Assembly: GCA_009602735.1 (NCBI GenBank)
Contig: WELA01006669.1
Coordinates: forward strand, 108,799-172,798
Reading direction: 5' to 3'
DNA length: 64,000 nucleotides
Source: Mesotaenium endlicherianum
Lineage: Eukaryota; Streptophyta; Zygnematophyceae; Zygnematales; Mesotaeniaceae
A program made the position numbers and the translations under genes. The notes below the pieces were generated by a model that was not told where the DNA came from, searched no databases, and worked only from the letters and a program-made list of their open reading frames with translations. Below are positions 32,429 to 43,344 of the stretch, piece after piece. Position 1 is the stretch's first letter. Each line of letters opens with the position of its first letter.

Positions 32429-32440
32429 GCTCCGATACCA
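32429..32440 (-). other. Primer-binding site of D1 (initiator tRNA-Met type)
   Basis: Sense strand TGGTATCGGAGC, one base after the 5' LTR; identical to the sites in B and C1. Confidence 0.88.
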
Positions 32441-32441
32441 C

Positions 32442-32944
32442 TGTAGTGAAACAGATAGATAAAGTACTTAGTAAAACAGAATACTTTATCTATTCAAGAC
32501 AAGGATCTTTGAACACAAGTGGTAGCTTCTTGAAAGAGAGATGGCTTCTTGAAAGTTAATATATTTCTGGATTTTGGCAAGTACAAGAGTGATTCTGGAA
32601 TGTCTTTCTATGTTCTAGCTCTTGTTTATATACTTGCTACATAAGTAATTTCTAGGAAGGTGTATGTTGATGTGTTGGCACCCAACACATCCCAAAACTT
32701 GCCACCTCTTTCTAGAATAATGTACACATGTCCTTTTGACCTAAAAATGGCACATCTGACTTTTGCCACATGGAGTTCTTCTAGGTCTTTCCTCTAACTT
32801 CGAAAATGCCTTGGAAGGTTCAAAGGACATGAACCAAGGTACTAGAGTACCTATTCACACTTGACTCCACACCATACTACTTCAAATATATTTGAAAACA
32901 TTAAAATATATGCAAACTAATGTATAATAACTCAAATCACTACA
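32442..32944 (-). repeat. 5' LTR of D1 with TATA-like box
   Basis: 503 bp, TG...CA. TATATAAAC on the sense strand at 32625-32633 is a plausible promoter element for the genomic transcript, placing the start within the following ~30 bp toward gag. Confidence 0.9.
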
Positions 32945-34045
32945 GATTGGCCGGTACCAACTGATATTCATCAACTCAGGAGCTTCCTCGGCACTGCGTA
33001 TTATTATTGACGCTTCATTAAAGGATATACCAAGGTGTGTGCACTGCTCATGGACATGTTGAAGAAGCGGGAAAATTGGCTATGGGGTGACAAGGAGCAG
33101 CAAGCCTTTGAGAAGATTAAGGAGTTGTTGACACAGGCACCTGTGTTAGCAATTGCCAGGCCAGAGCTTCCTTTTGCCATCATCATGGACGCATCAAACT
33201 TAGCAGTGGGAGCCACTCTTCTCCAAGAGCAAGGCAAAGGATCGCAACTTGTGGCAAATGAGAGCAGGAAGTTGAGTCCTGCTGAGCAGAACTATGCAGC
33301 ACACGAGCGGGAGATGTTGGCTATTTTTCAGGCTTTGAGGATTTGGCGATGTTATGTGAACGGAAGGAAGATGTTCATCAAGACCGACCACAAGAGCTTG
33401 GAGAGCTTTATGACACAGCCAAAGTTGACACCAAGACAGGCAAGGTGGATGGAGTTTCTGCAACAATGACCACAAGATTGAGTACTTACCTAGGAAGATT
33501 TACCCTGCAGACGCTTTATCCAGGAGGTGTGACGTTGCAGCTGTCTCAGTCATCAAGGAGAGTATGGACTTCAAGGAGAAGCTTCAGAGAGGTTATGAGG
33601 AGGACTCAGATTTGCCGATGGTGGAGCAGCTGAGTCCAACTCGTGTATGCAGAAGAAGGACGGCATATGGTATTATGGTGATTCCAAGTGAGTGGCGGTA
33701 CCTGACATCAAGGAGCTACGAGACTTACTACTTGAGGAGCATCATGATTGCTTATATGCTGGACACTTTGGAAGCGAGAAGACGGCAAGCGTGCTGAAGC
33801 GGGAGTACTATTGGAGAAATATGGACAAGGACATCGAGGAGTGGAATAGGAGTTTCGATGCGTGCCAGCAAAACAAGACACCGAATCATAAGGTACATTG
33901 CAACCCCTACCTATTCCAGAGTATTCTTGGGAGAAATTTGCTATGGACATTATCACATCATTACCATTCAGTGGTCAAGGGCACTATGCAGTCTAGGTTT
34001 TGTTTGATAGACTTAGCAAGATGGCCCACTTCATTCCCATGAAGG
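32945..34045 (+). pseudogene. RNase H and integrase N-terminal region of C3
   Basis: Open pieces 33035-33469, 33564-33797 and 33692-34042 read the RT-RNase H connection, IIMDASNLAVGATLLQ, KTDHKSLESFM, and then the integrase HHCC domain ([21 protein letters not shown]). Frames alternate, so it is decayed. The equivalent in C1 lies at 40900-41740. Confidence 0.85.
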
Positions 34046-35025
34046 AGACTTCTACGGCAGCAAATGTGGCACGGCTATTCTCAGATCATGTTTTCACGCT
34101 ACATGGGTAACCAAAGGCGATTGTTTCAGATCGAGATCCAAGGTTTATTAGGAACTCTTGGCAATCATTGTGTACTTTGATGGGGACCAAGCTGAGTATG
34201 AGCACCTCCTATCATCCTCAAATAGACGAGCAGAGTGGGAGGCTGAATAATAGTCTGCAAGAGGTGGTCAAGATTTTCACTATGGAAGACCCTTCAGAGT
34301 GGGACAAGAAGCTGCCAGGGTTGGAGTTTGCCAACAACAACAGCATGCAGGGATCTACCAAGCAGCCACCATTCACTACAATTCATAGAATAGAAGTATA
34401 TCATTCAGAAATCATCTTGCTCGAGAAGGCCAAGAAGACTTATGGTCCTACTACAGAAGCTTCTATGGAGCGAATGGCGAAGACTTGGGACATGGCAAAG
34501 GCGTGTATTCAGAAGGCAAAAAAAGATCAGGTCAAGTATGCTAACAAGTACAAGAGGGAAGTGACATGTGGGCGACAAAGTACTCTTTTCAACAAAAAAT
34601 CTACCTTTCACTGGCAAGAGGAGACCGCGGGCACGATTTACTAGTCCATTTTTGGTGCTCAAGCAGGTGAATCCAGTTGCCAACAAGTTGCAACGTCCTT
34701 CACTTTGGGGTATACATGACGTGTTCCATGTCAGTTACCTGCGGCCATTCATTGACCCAAATGAAGGACATCCAGGACTGCTACATACACCGCCACGACC
34801 TGTCAAGATCAATAATGTATTGGAGTATGAAGTGGAGGCAATTGTTGGCGACCGATAAGTCAAGCGAGGTCAACGACTTATCAAGGAGTATCCGGTCTAG
34901 TGGAAAGGCTCCCTTGCGGACGACAACACTTGGGAACCAGAAGCCAACTTCACTCATTGTAAGAGTAAGTTGAGGCGTTATCTACATATCGCGTCGAGGA
35001 CGTCACATCTTAAGGAGGAGGATGA
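34046..35025 (+). pseudogene. Integrase core, linker and chromodomain of C3
   Basis: Contains STSYHPQIDEQSGRLNN (the DDE region, with Glu altered to Gly), the KVLFSTKNLPF-type linker, FHVSYLRPFIDPNEGHPG and the chromodomain start VLEYEVEAIVGDR, continuing in another frame with a WKG and NTWEPEANF. Several stops, including one inside the chromodomain (34858). Confidence 0.85.
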
Positions 35026-36115
35026 TGTAAGGTTACCGAAATATAGAGAGCATTTTTGTGGTCAGTATGATACAATTTTTGTCTAGTTTGATTAAGTATT
35101 GGGAAGTTTGTGGAGGTTTGAAAATTAATCAATTTAAAGGTTGGTCGATGAAAGTCCTTAATTTTAGGTGAGCGCTACCGTCGGATTGACCGACAGCGTC
35201 GAGCAACCTGCACCGTTGAAGTGCATTCGAATCTTTACGTAATTTTTGCTGACGCGGAGTGCCAATTGGGTCGATTTACTTAGAAGTTTCGGATTAGCCT
35301 AGCGCGCCTACGTTAGTATATTCTAATTATGTTCATGGATGCATGTGGACGTCAAATCGGCCCGACACGTTGGATGAGGCTGATCTGGCCTACTCACGAG
35401 CAATCTGAAAGGGACAATTCAACAAACAATTAGAAATTTTGTTGCTAAGCAGCCCTCCCTCCTAGAGGCGCAAGCGGTCGTCGTAAAAAACTATAAATAG
35501 GCATAGCTTCTTCGTTTCTCTATCAATTTTTAATTTTGTAAGTTTCTACGGATTTGTAATGACGAGGCCTTCTGTCCTATTTCTTGCTACTGAAAATATT
35601 GAGTAATTTTTCTAAGCCTTCTTAGTGACATGCCGCTGGACCCTACTTTGAAAATACGGATACGGCCGGTACGAGTACGGCGTGTATAAATACGCATATA
35701 CGCGTGTGCCAGAATTGTAAGTAAAATACGCAAAAATACGCCAAAATACGCCAAGCGTGTGAATTTAGTAGAAAGTTGTTTGCGGCTGTAACTTTCAAAA
35801 AGTTTGATAATTGTAAATTTCGTCGATTGCATCAGGTGGAGAATAGCAAGCGCTTGAATAATATATGGATAAAAAAACAAATGTCACTTAACCTCTCGTG
35901 GAAGGGAATTTTGTTTTTCTAAATTTAAATCAAAAAAACGAACCATGATTTTTTAAGTTTTTTTTTAAAACACCTATATGTACGCGTTACCGAGTATTGA
36001 TGCGGCAAGCTAGGCCAATACATGAGTGTTTTTTAAATAGGCGCTGCACTCTAGAGTATGATTGCAACTAATTCGGTTCCTCATGAGTCACCACTAGGGC
36101 ACTCTGCCCCTTTCA
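35026..36115 (+). repeat. 3' LTR of C3, split by a 403-bp insertion
   Basis: TGTAAGG at 35026 to CCCCTTTCA at 36115. Without 35639-36041 (and one TSD copy) it has about the length of other C LTRs. It contains an ACTATAAATAGGC TATA-like box near 35490 and the GTCGG-ATTGA-CCGAC inverted repeat near 35180 shared with other copies. Confidence 0.85.
35639..36041. mobile_element. 403-bp insertion in the C3 LTR with TSD CGCTG
   Basis: CGCTG at 35634-35638 and again at 36042-36046 flank a segment absent from all other C LTRs. Its ends (CCCTACTTTGAAAATAC; reverse complement of the other end CCTATTTAAAAAACAC) are only loosely inverted. It has AATACGC-type short tandem repeats near 35728-35755 and codes for nothing. 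A non-autonomous DNA transposon or SINE-like element is possible. Confidence 0.6.
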
Positions 36116-36358
36116 CCAGGCTTGAGGTGTACATAGAAAATTGGCCATAGTCTTAGATGGTGAGAGTAGTGAGAGGTAATGGTGTAGTACCTAGTAAGAC
36201 TGAACGGGTCTCATACCACTGACAATAGTGAGGATTTGCGCAAGCAGGTAGCGATAAATGTAAAGACCAAAGCCCAACACCAAGGAGTTGATAGAGATGG
36301 GGACCGAGGACAAGACCAAGGCGGGGACCAAGCTTTCGCCCCTGAAGGCCGGCATGAG
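36116..36358. other. Short unassigned stretch between C3 and A2
   Basis: No coding or repeat identity recognised. It holds the right-hand insertion flank of C3 (CCAGG...). Some short AAGACCAA/GGGGACC repeats near 36260-36340. Confidence 0.4.
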
Positions 36359-36860
36359 TGTCACAATTTACTGAGTCGAGGTTGACGTACAAAACCAAGC
36401 TCCACATGTTTGAACCATCAACCTAGGAAGACCGACTTTGCATTGACTTCACGCATCCATATGTTGACCTTTTCTGGATTTCCAAGTCACATAATTATCA
36501 ATAAAGCTTATACTTTCGACTCTTGTGTTTTCAGGACCACTTAGTATCTCTCTTATGAAGAGCAAGTCCTGCAGGCTTCCAATCACTAGAAGAACTTCAC
36601 AAGTGGTGAGCAAAGTGACAGCTTAAACCCTCTGCTATAGGATTACTCTTGAAGATCATAATGTGCTTCCAGTGATCTTTTGGGCCAAACTTCAATAGTC
36701 GTTTTCCTACCAGATTTCAGTTTTGAGATGCTCAATTTGGAGAGTACACACTCCTTACTTCTAAAAAGATCTCTTTTTGCCTGCAAGCAGTTAGAATCTT
36801 CAGCGTATGCCTACCCGTAGTGGACTTTTGCTGCCTACCCGTAGTGGGCTTTCTATCAAC
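36359..36860 (+). repeat. LTR-like leader of A2
   Basis: TGTCACAATTTACTGAG matches the start at 6829 in A, and a second block (from ~36534) matches 7366-7572; a middle part is deleted. A ~20-bp motif, GCCTACCCGTAGTGG-CTTT, is repeated near 36808 and 36833. The LTR end and the primer-binding site are not clear. Confidence 0.5.
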
Positions 36861-36871
36861 CTTACTACAAA

Positions 36872-37891
36872 GTGGTTAGTGGAGAAGACATAGACTCCAA
36901 TCTCAAAACTGTCAATGAACCCTTTGAGGGGGAGCAGCCAGCAATTTTACCTCCTGTGATTCTCCCTAAGCCAACTTCCGAGTGGGCTCACCATAATTCC
37001 TGGTGTCCCATGGCAGGTGACCAAGAGGTTAAGGTTGACAGGTCCTCTCTCTTTTGTTTCAACGGCAGACCAGGGACCTGTGATCTGGACGACATAATCT
37101 CAGAATTTGAGGTAGGGTCCGTGATTGCAAGGCTTAAGACGCCCGCGCTCACGAAGTGTGACATATTCTATACGCTCATGCGCTATCTCCTCTACGAGGC
37201 TTGTGATACCTTCCATGAGAAAGGTGACGAGATCTACGTACTCACAGAGCTTGTGGGGGAACCCCCAGTAAAGATCCTCCTCGCAGATCCCGTTAAGATC
37301 GTCGAGGACGGACACGCTCGTAACGGCCCCGCGTTGATAGCAAGACAGTGAGGCATGCGTAACCCTCGCACGGGTGGATGTCTCCCAATGACGCTAGCCA
37401 CGGCTACAACGGACGCCGCGCTGACCCCCCAAGCGAATTATTACAGCTTTGACGACGTCAGCGACGCCCTCGTAGAGGCCAACGCGGAGATTGCCAGACT
37501 CCGTGGCCTCGTCGCCACCGACATTTACGACGCGTGTGGAGCCCTCTTTGCACGCGTCCTGCCGTGCAACGCTCCAATTCCAACAGCTGGCGTTTGCGCA
37601 GCCCTTGCGCACATTCGCAGCGTCAAAACAAGACAGTCGAAGAGGCTGTCACCTGGCGCCACAGGACACTGCAGCCCCACACACGCCCGCCCTTTGACGG
37701 AGCTCTTGCGGCCAACGCAACAAGGCCAGCTTGTCAACTGGGTAATACAGCTGCAGCGCCCCTTGCCGTTCGCAGGGCCCGCCCATGCACAGATTTGCGC
37801 ATCGGCTGGCAACGCCCTGCCGTTTGCCTCCTGCTGGTTGCTGCGAGAAGCAGGTTCCAACAGGCGCCGCCACTTATCACGTGCGCAGTAA
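36872..37891 (+). pseudogene. Unrecognised ORF at the 5' end of A2 (possible gag N-terminus)
   Basis: Open frames 36872-37351 and 37355-37891 are in phase, separated by one TGA. The product starts MVSGEDIDSNLK, has an acidic central segment (CDLDDIISEFEVG) and a helical stretch FDDVSDALVEANAEIARLRG, typical of coiled structural proteins. No CCHC knuckle or known domain. Its place at the 5' end of a Ty3-type element suggests gag, but this is positional inference only. Element A cannot be compared because the window cuts it. Confidence 0.45.
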
Positions 37892-38947
37892 CCGAGACTT
37901 CTCCAGTCGGCAGCCGCACACGCGCACGCGCTCTCACGCTCCCGCTCACGCCTCACGCCGCGTTGCGAGGCACGCTGTGCAGCCAGCCACTCGATCGCAG
38001 CTCCGCAGCCACGTCAGCAACTGCGCATAGCGCACACGTGTGGTCACTTGGCACGCGCACGAAGCTTGGCACCGCCAGCGCAGACATGGCAATCGCAAAC
38101 GCCATCCGCAGTCAAGGGGGGGCATCCCCAACTGCGCTGTGCGGCTGGATGGCCGTTTGGAGCTCCGACAGCGTGCACACGGCTGCGCACAGCCAGGGTT
38201 TCAACCCTTGCTGCACACATAACCCTCGCACCTACCGCGCCAGCGCCGAGCGCGCCAATGTCGAGCGCGCAAGCGCCACGCGCGCCAGTGCTAGCGTCTC
38301 TCACAGCGCCTGGCTGGTGCGTCGGCACCGGCAACAGCAAATGCAATAGCCAGCGTGGCATCCTCGCCAGCACCAGCTCTAGCGCACGCAGCTGCGCCAG
38401 CGGTTGCGCCAGCAGCCGCGGCTGCAGCAACACCTGCTGCGTCCGCGCCAGCAGCGTCTTTAGCAGCTGCCACTCCTGCTCCGACGTTTGCACCTGCACT
38501 TGCAGCAGCGCCGCACTTTGTTTTGGCCTGCTGCGCACGCACGCGACCATTGGGCGGTCGCACGGCAGTTGGCAGCGCAAGACGCGAACGCACTCTTGAA
38601 GCGGCAGCTGGGCAATTGGGAATGTCGCAGAAGCGCTACCAATTCAACCAAGGACGCCGCATGGAGGAGGTGTCACGTCTGCCCCGCTCCTTCCGCGTGC
38701 TGGAGACACCAGTAGAGCCAGCGGCACACGCACCTCGTGCACTGGTTTTGCCGATGACTATGGTGCAGCTCAACGCCAAAGTCATCACACCGGATGCCAG
38801 CCGTCTCCCTTGCGGAGCTCGGCGCGTTCATGGAGGCAATGCGGCAGGAATCTCAGCTGCTGCTTCAGTTGCACAGGGCCAGCCAGCGCACCTTCGACAG
38901 CAGGCCAGCGTTTGGTGTTGCAGCCGCGGTGCTATTCGCACCCGCGC
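37892..38947 (+). pseudogene. Ala/Pro-rich gag-like segment of A2
   Basis: GC-rich and frameshifted, with Ala-rich low-complexity frames on both strands. The last ~450 bp (from ~38500) match element A 90-480: ACCAR, GRR-EE--RLP-SFR-LE and a LPMTMVQLNAKV block. C1 is inserted directly after 38947. Confidence 0.55.
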
Positions 38948-39691
38948 TGAAAGGGGCAGAGTGCCCTGGTGGAAGCGTAGTGACTCTCGAGGAACAAAGC
39001 TAGTTGCAATCATACTCAAGAGTGTAGCGGCATATTGCTAAGAAAGCTTAGGAAAATTACTTGACATTTTGAGTGGCAAGAAACTGCTTACAAATGATGT
39101 AGGATGAAAGACCTTGTCATTACAAACCCGTAGGAATTTACAGAAGTGAAAACTGATAAGAAACAAAGAAGTTATGCCTATTTATAATTTTCTGCCTAAG
39201 TGCTCCTCCCTAGGAGGAAGCTACGGATTTTCCTAAGTGTTCGTCAAATCGTCCCTTCCAGAATATTTGTGAGTAAGCCAGATCAGTCTAATTTGACGTG
39301 TCGGGCCGAATTTACGTCCACATACATGCATCGACATCACTAGAATATTCTATCTTAGACGCGCTAGGCAAAACCGAAACTTCTAGGTAAATCGACCTAG
39401 TCGGCACTCCGCGTCAGCCGAACTTACGTGAAGGTTCGAGTTCATTCTAACGGGCCAGATCACTCGACGCTGTCGGTCAATCCGACGGTCGCGCTCACCG
39501 CGAATTAAGGGCAGTCGTCAACCGACCTCAAAACTAATTAAACTTCGGAAATCCATAACTCTCTCAATACTTGACCAAATTCGATGAACTTTATATCAAA
39601 ATGATCACAAAAATGCACTCTACATTAATAGACAATCAAAGTATACTTTCATGAAACTCAAAAATGCACTTTATAAACCTATGACCTTACA
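38948..39691 (-). repeat. 3' LTR of C1
   Basis: 744 bp. The sense strand has ATTATAAATAGGC near 39178, a TATA-like box, and a GTCGG-ATTGA-CCGAC inverted repeat at 39476-39490. Confidence 0.92.
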
Positions 39692-40353
39692 TCATCCCCC
39701 TCCTCAAGATGCGACGTCCTCGACGCATTCTGCAGATAACGTCTCAACTTACTCTTACAATGAGTCAAGTTGGCCTCTGGCTCCCAAGTGTTGTCGTCCG
39801 CATGGTAGCCTTTCCACTTGACCAGATACTCTTGGACAAATCGTTGACCTTGCTTGACTCGTTGACCGCCGACAATCGCCTCTACTTCATATTCCAATAC
39901 ATCATCGATCTCGACCGGTGGTGGCGGTGTAGGTAGTCGTCCTGGATGTCCTTCGTTCGGGTCAACATATGGCCGCAGACAACTGACATGGAACACATCA
40001 TGGATACGCCAGCCTGAAGGAAGTTTCAACTTGTAGGCCACTGGATTCACCTGCTTGAGCACTACAAAGGAACCTGTAAATTGTGCCCGCAGTTTCCTCT
40101 TGCCTGTGGAAAGGTAGGTTCTCTGTGGACAAGAGTACTTTGTCGCCCACATGGAATGTCACTTCCCTCCTGTGCTTGTTAGCATGCTTGACCTGCTCTT
40201 TTTGTGCCTTCCGAATACACGTCTTCGCCATGTGCCAAGTGTTGGCCATCTGCTCCATAAAAGCTTGTGTAGTAGACACCTGAGTCTCCTTGGCCCTGGA
40301 TGATATACTTCTCTCCCATAAACCATAGCAAATGGTGACTGCTTGGTGGATCC
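39679..40353 (-). pseudogene. Integrase C-terminus and chromodomain of C1
   Basis: Reads the linker KLRAQFTGSFVVLKQVNPVAYKL, FHVSCLRPYVDPNEGHPG and a chromodomain with VLEYEVEAIVGGQRVK, YLVKWKGYHADDNTWEPEAN and CKSKLRRYL. The frame differs from the integrase core by frameshifts around 40150-40354. The chromodomain itself is intact. The last codons overlap the LTR start. Confidence 0.87.
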
Positions 40354-40761
40354 CTACATGTTGTTGTTGTAGGCAAACTCCAATCCTGGCAGCTTCTTGT
40401 CCCACTCTGAAGGGTCCTCCATAGTGAAACTCCTGAGCACCTCTTGCAGAGTTCTGTTGAGCCTCTCACTCTGCCCATCTGTCTGAGGGTGATAGGAAGT
40501 GCTCATACTCAGCTTGGTCCCCATCAGACTAAACAATGACCGCCAAAAGTTGCTAGTGAACCTTGGATCCCGATCTGAAACGATCACCTTCGGCAACCCA
40601 TGTAGCCTGAAAATATGATCAAAGAACAGCCGTGCCACATCCGCTGCCGTAGAAGTCTCCTTCATGGGAATGAAGTGAGCCATCTTGCTGAGTCTGTCAG
40701 ACACTACCCATACTGCATCGTGCCCTTGACCACTGACTGGTGTTGATGTGATGAAGTCCAT
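40354..40761 (-). pseudogene. Integrase catalytic core of C1
   Basis: [35 protein letters not shown] and STSYHPQTDGQSERLNRT are all present, so D, D-35-E is intact. It is separated from the upstream pol frame by one TGA (where a Trp codon is expected) and ends at a TAG in the YNNNM-GSTKQ segment where C3 has Gln. Both look like single-base nonsense changes. Confidence 0.88.
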
Positions 40762-40773
40762 AGCAATCTGCTC

Positions 40774-43344
40774 TCAAGGATACTCTGGAATAGGCAGGGG
40801 CCGCAATGTACCTCCCTTCTTTTGATTTGGTGTCTTGTTTCTCTGGCACGCATCGCAACTCCTGATCCACTCCTCGATGTCCTTGTCCATATTTCTCCAG
40901 TAGTATTCTTGCTTCAGCACGCTTGCCGTCTTCTCGCTTCCAAAGTGTCCAGCATATAAGCAGTTATGATGCTCCGCAAGCAGTAAGTCTCGTAGCTCCT
41001 TGATGTCAGGTACCACCACACTGTTGAAATCACTATAATACCATATGCCGTCCTTCTTCTGCATACTCGCGTTGAACTCAGCTGCTTCACCATCAGCAAA
41101 ATCTGGGCCCTCCTCATAACCTCTTTGGAGCTTCTCCTTGAAGTCCATATCCTCCTTGATGACTGAGACAGCTGCAAGGTCACACCTCCTGGATAAAGCG
41201 TCTGCAGGGTTGATCTTCCCTGGTAAGTACTCAATCTTGTGGTCAAACTGTTGCAGAAACTCCATCCACCTTGCCTGTCTTGGTGTCAACGTTGGCTGCG
41301 TCATAAACTTCTCCAAGCTCTTATGGCCGGTCTTGATGAATACCTTTCGGCCGTCCACATAACATCGCCAAATCCTCAAAGCCTGGATGATAGCCAACAT
41401 CTCTCGCTCGTGTGCTGCATAGTTCTGCTCCGCAGGACTCAACTTTCTACTCTCATATGCCACAGGCTGCAATCCTTTGCCCTGGTCCTGGAGAAGAATG
41501 GCTCCCACTGCAAAGTTTGACGCGTCCGTGATGATGGTGGATGGAAGCTCTAGACTGGCAATTGCCAATACAGGTGCCTGTGTTAACAGTTCTTTAATCT
41601 TCTCGAAGGCTTGCTGCTCCTTGTCACCCCATAGCCACTTCTCCTGCTTCTTCAACATGTCCGTGAGCGATGCACACACCTCGGCAAATCCTGCAATGAA
41701 ACGTCGATAATAATTTGCCATGCCGAGGAAACTCCTGCTTTGATGAATATCAGCAGGTACCGGCCAATCTCTGACTGCTTGCACCTTCTTCTGCTCCACC
41801 TTGACTCCTTCAGCTCCCACTATTTGTCCAAGAAACTCGACCTCCTTGAGACAGAAGTTGCACTTGCTCATCTTCCCATACAACTTTTGATCTCTCAAGA
41901 CCTCCAACACCTTCCTCAGATGCCCCACATGCTCCTCCAAGGTCTTCGAATAGATCAGGATGTCGTCCAAGAATACCGCCACAAATTGGTCGAAGTAGGG
42001 TCTGAAGATACTATTCATGAGTCCCATGAATGTAGCAGGTGCATTAGTCAATCCAAAAGGCATGACTGTGAACTCGAGCAAACTATAGCGAGTTCTGAAA
42101 GCAGTCTTCTGAACGTCTCTTTCCGCAATCCGTACCTGGTGATAGCCACTCCTCAAATCGATCTTCGAGAAATACTTCGCCCCGACAAGCCTGTCAATCA
42201 ACTCGTCCACTTGTGGAAGTGGGTACCTGTTCTTGATGGTGACCTTGTTGAGTGCCCGGTAGTCGACACACATCCTCATAGTCCCATCCTTCTTCTTCAC
42301 AAATAACACTGGCGCTGCAAATGGAGACTCGCTGGGTCGGATGAATCCTTTCTCCAACAACTCTGTCAGCTGCTTCTTCAACTCATCCAACTCCGCAAAC
42401 GATTGTCGATAGGCAGGTCTCACTGGTGGCTTGCTCCCTGGTTCCAACTCAACCTTGTGCTCCATAGCTCTCTGTGGAGGTAATCCTGCAGGTAGCTCCT
42501 CAGGAAATACGCACTTGAACTCCTCTAACAGCGCCTTAATTTGGACAGGCATCTCAGCAGGCTTCTTCTCTTGAGCAGTTGGGCTCTGCTCCTTCTGAGC
42601 AAGGGGATCAGACACCACTACTTGCTCCTCCGGCGATGTACATTCGCCCAGGCTGTTAGGATTCACGCTTGCTCCATCTGATGACCTGGCCAGGGCCACC
42701 GAAACAAGGTACATCTCCTTCACCTGATTCGCCCTGCATAGCTTCTTAACTTGCAGGCTCGACAGAAGACAGTTACTTGTGGTCGTATCTACCTCCACCT
42801 GTTTCGCTGTCTCCATTCGACCATCACGCCCTTGGACTTTCACTTGTCCTGTGCTCCAATGCACTTGAGGGTTGGCTTTCCTCAGCCATGGTTGGCCCAA
42901 TATCACCTCATGGTGACCTAACCTTGCCTGCTCCATAAATTCAGCACTCTGGTGCCCCGCTACTTCCACGTGAATAGCTTCCGTAGGTGCACCACACTTG
43001 AGTCTCTGCCCATTCGCCAAAATAGCCTCCTTAGGCTCATAATTCTTCTGCACAGGGATTCGCCACTTTTTCACCAGCTTCTTGTGCACAAAATTTGCAC
43101 TTGCGCCACTGTCGACCATACACTTCGCATTATTGCCGTCGACCACTCCTTCCACGATGATAGGCTTGTCAACGTCTCGTCCTTTGCTTCTCGGCAGGCT
43201 CCTGGGGATAACCTCCTTGTGAGTTCTCGTCTTCACGCCAGTAGACACCCCAGAACGACTTACTGGCGTCCTCCTTTTTCCTGCTGTTGAGGTTGCTTCG
43301 CCTTCACATGACAGTCTCGAGCCAGATGTCCAAGCTTGCCGCAA
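40774..43344 (-). pseudogene. pol: Protease, RT, RNase H and integrase zinc domain of C1 (856 codons open)
   Basis: Retropepsin VDSGASANF at residues 77-85 with [10 protein letters not shown] from ~330 with [32 protein letters not shown] and active site FLDD; connection [13 protein letters not shown]; RNase [15 protein letters not shown] and the [10 protein letters not shown] block (TDH altered to TGH); integrase HHCC ([20 protein letters not shown]). It overlaps gag by ~85 nt in the -1 phase, as in D1, but the overlap has G GAA AAA, a weaker slippery site. It ends at a premature TGA before the integrase core. Confidence 0.9.

Larger units (their letters stand above)
26265..32944 (-). mobile_element. 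Element D1: full-length chromovirus with intact gag and pol
   Basis: 503-bp LTRs at 26265-26767 and 32442-32944 (TGTAGTGAAAC to TCACTACA) differ at about six positions by eye (~99% identity), the highest LTR identity in the window. Primer-binding site 32429-32440, polypurine tract 26768-26777, gag 32404-31124 and pol 31202-27537 are uninterrupted, with a plausible -1 frameshift signal between them. No TSD: left flank TTCTG, right flank GATTG, and the flanks belong to different family C pieces. It is structurally capable of activity, as far as sequence reading shows. Confidence 0.93.
32945..36115 (+). mobile_element. C3: 3' part of a family C chromovirus, plus strand
   Basis: Starts abruptly at the D1 boundary inside pol (DWPVP, the RT connection) and runs through RNase H, integrase and chromodomain to a polypurine tract (AAGGAGGAGGATGA, 35012-35025) and its 3' LTR (35026-36115). 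Gag, protease and most of RT are missing on the left. It is homologous to C1 in reverse orientation. Many stops and frameshifts. Confidence 0.88.

Noticed and set aside
37525-38580. Several overlapping Ala-rich frames on both strands
   Set aside because: GC-rich low-complexity sequence keeps all frames open; at most one can be the gag-like frame of A2.
39400-39470. tRNA gene suggested by GGTTCGAGTTC (B-box-like) in the family C LTR
   Set aside because: No A box at the right distance and no cloverleaf pairing; the motif recurs only as part of the LTR.
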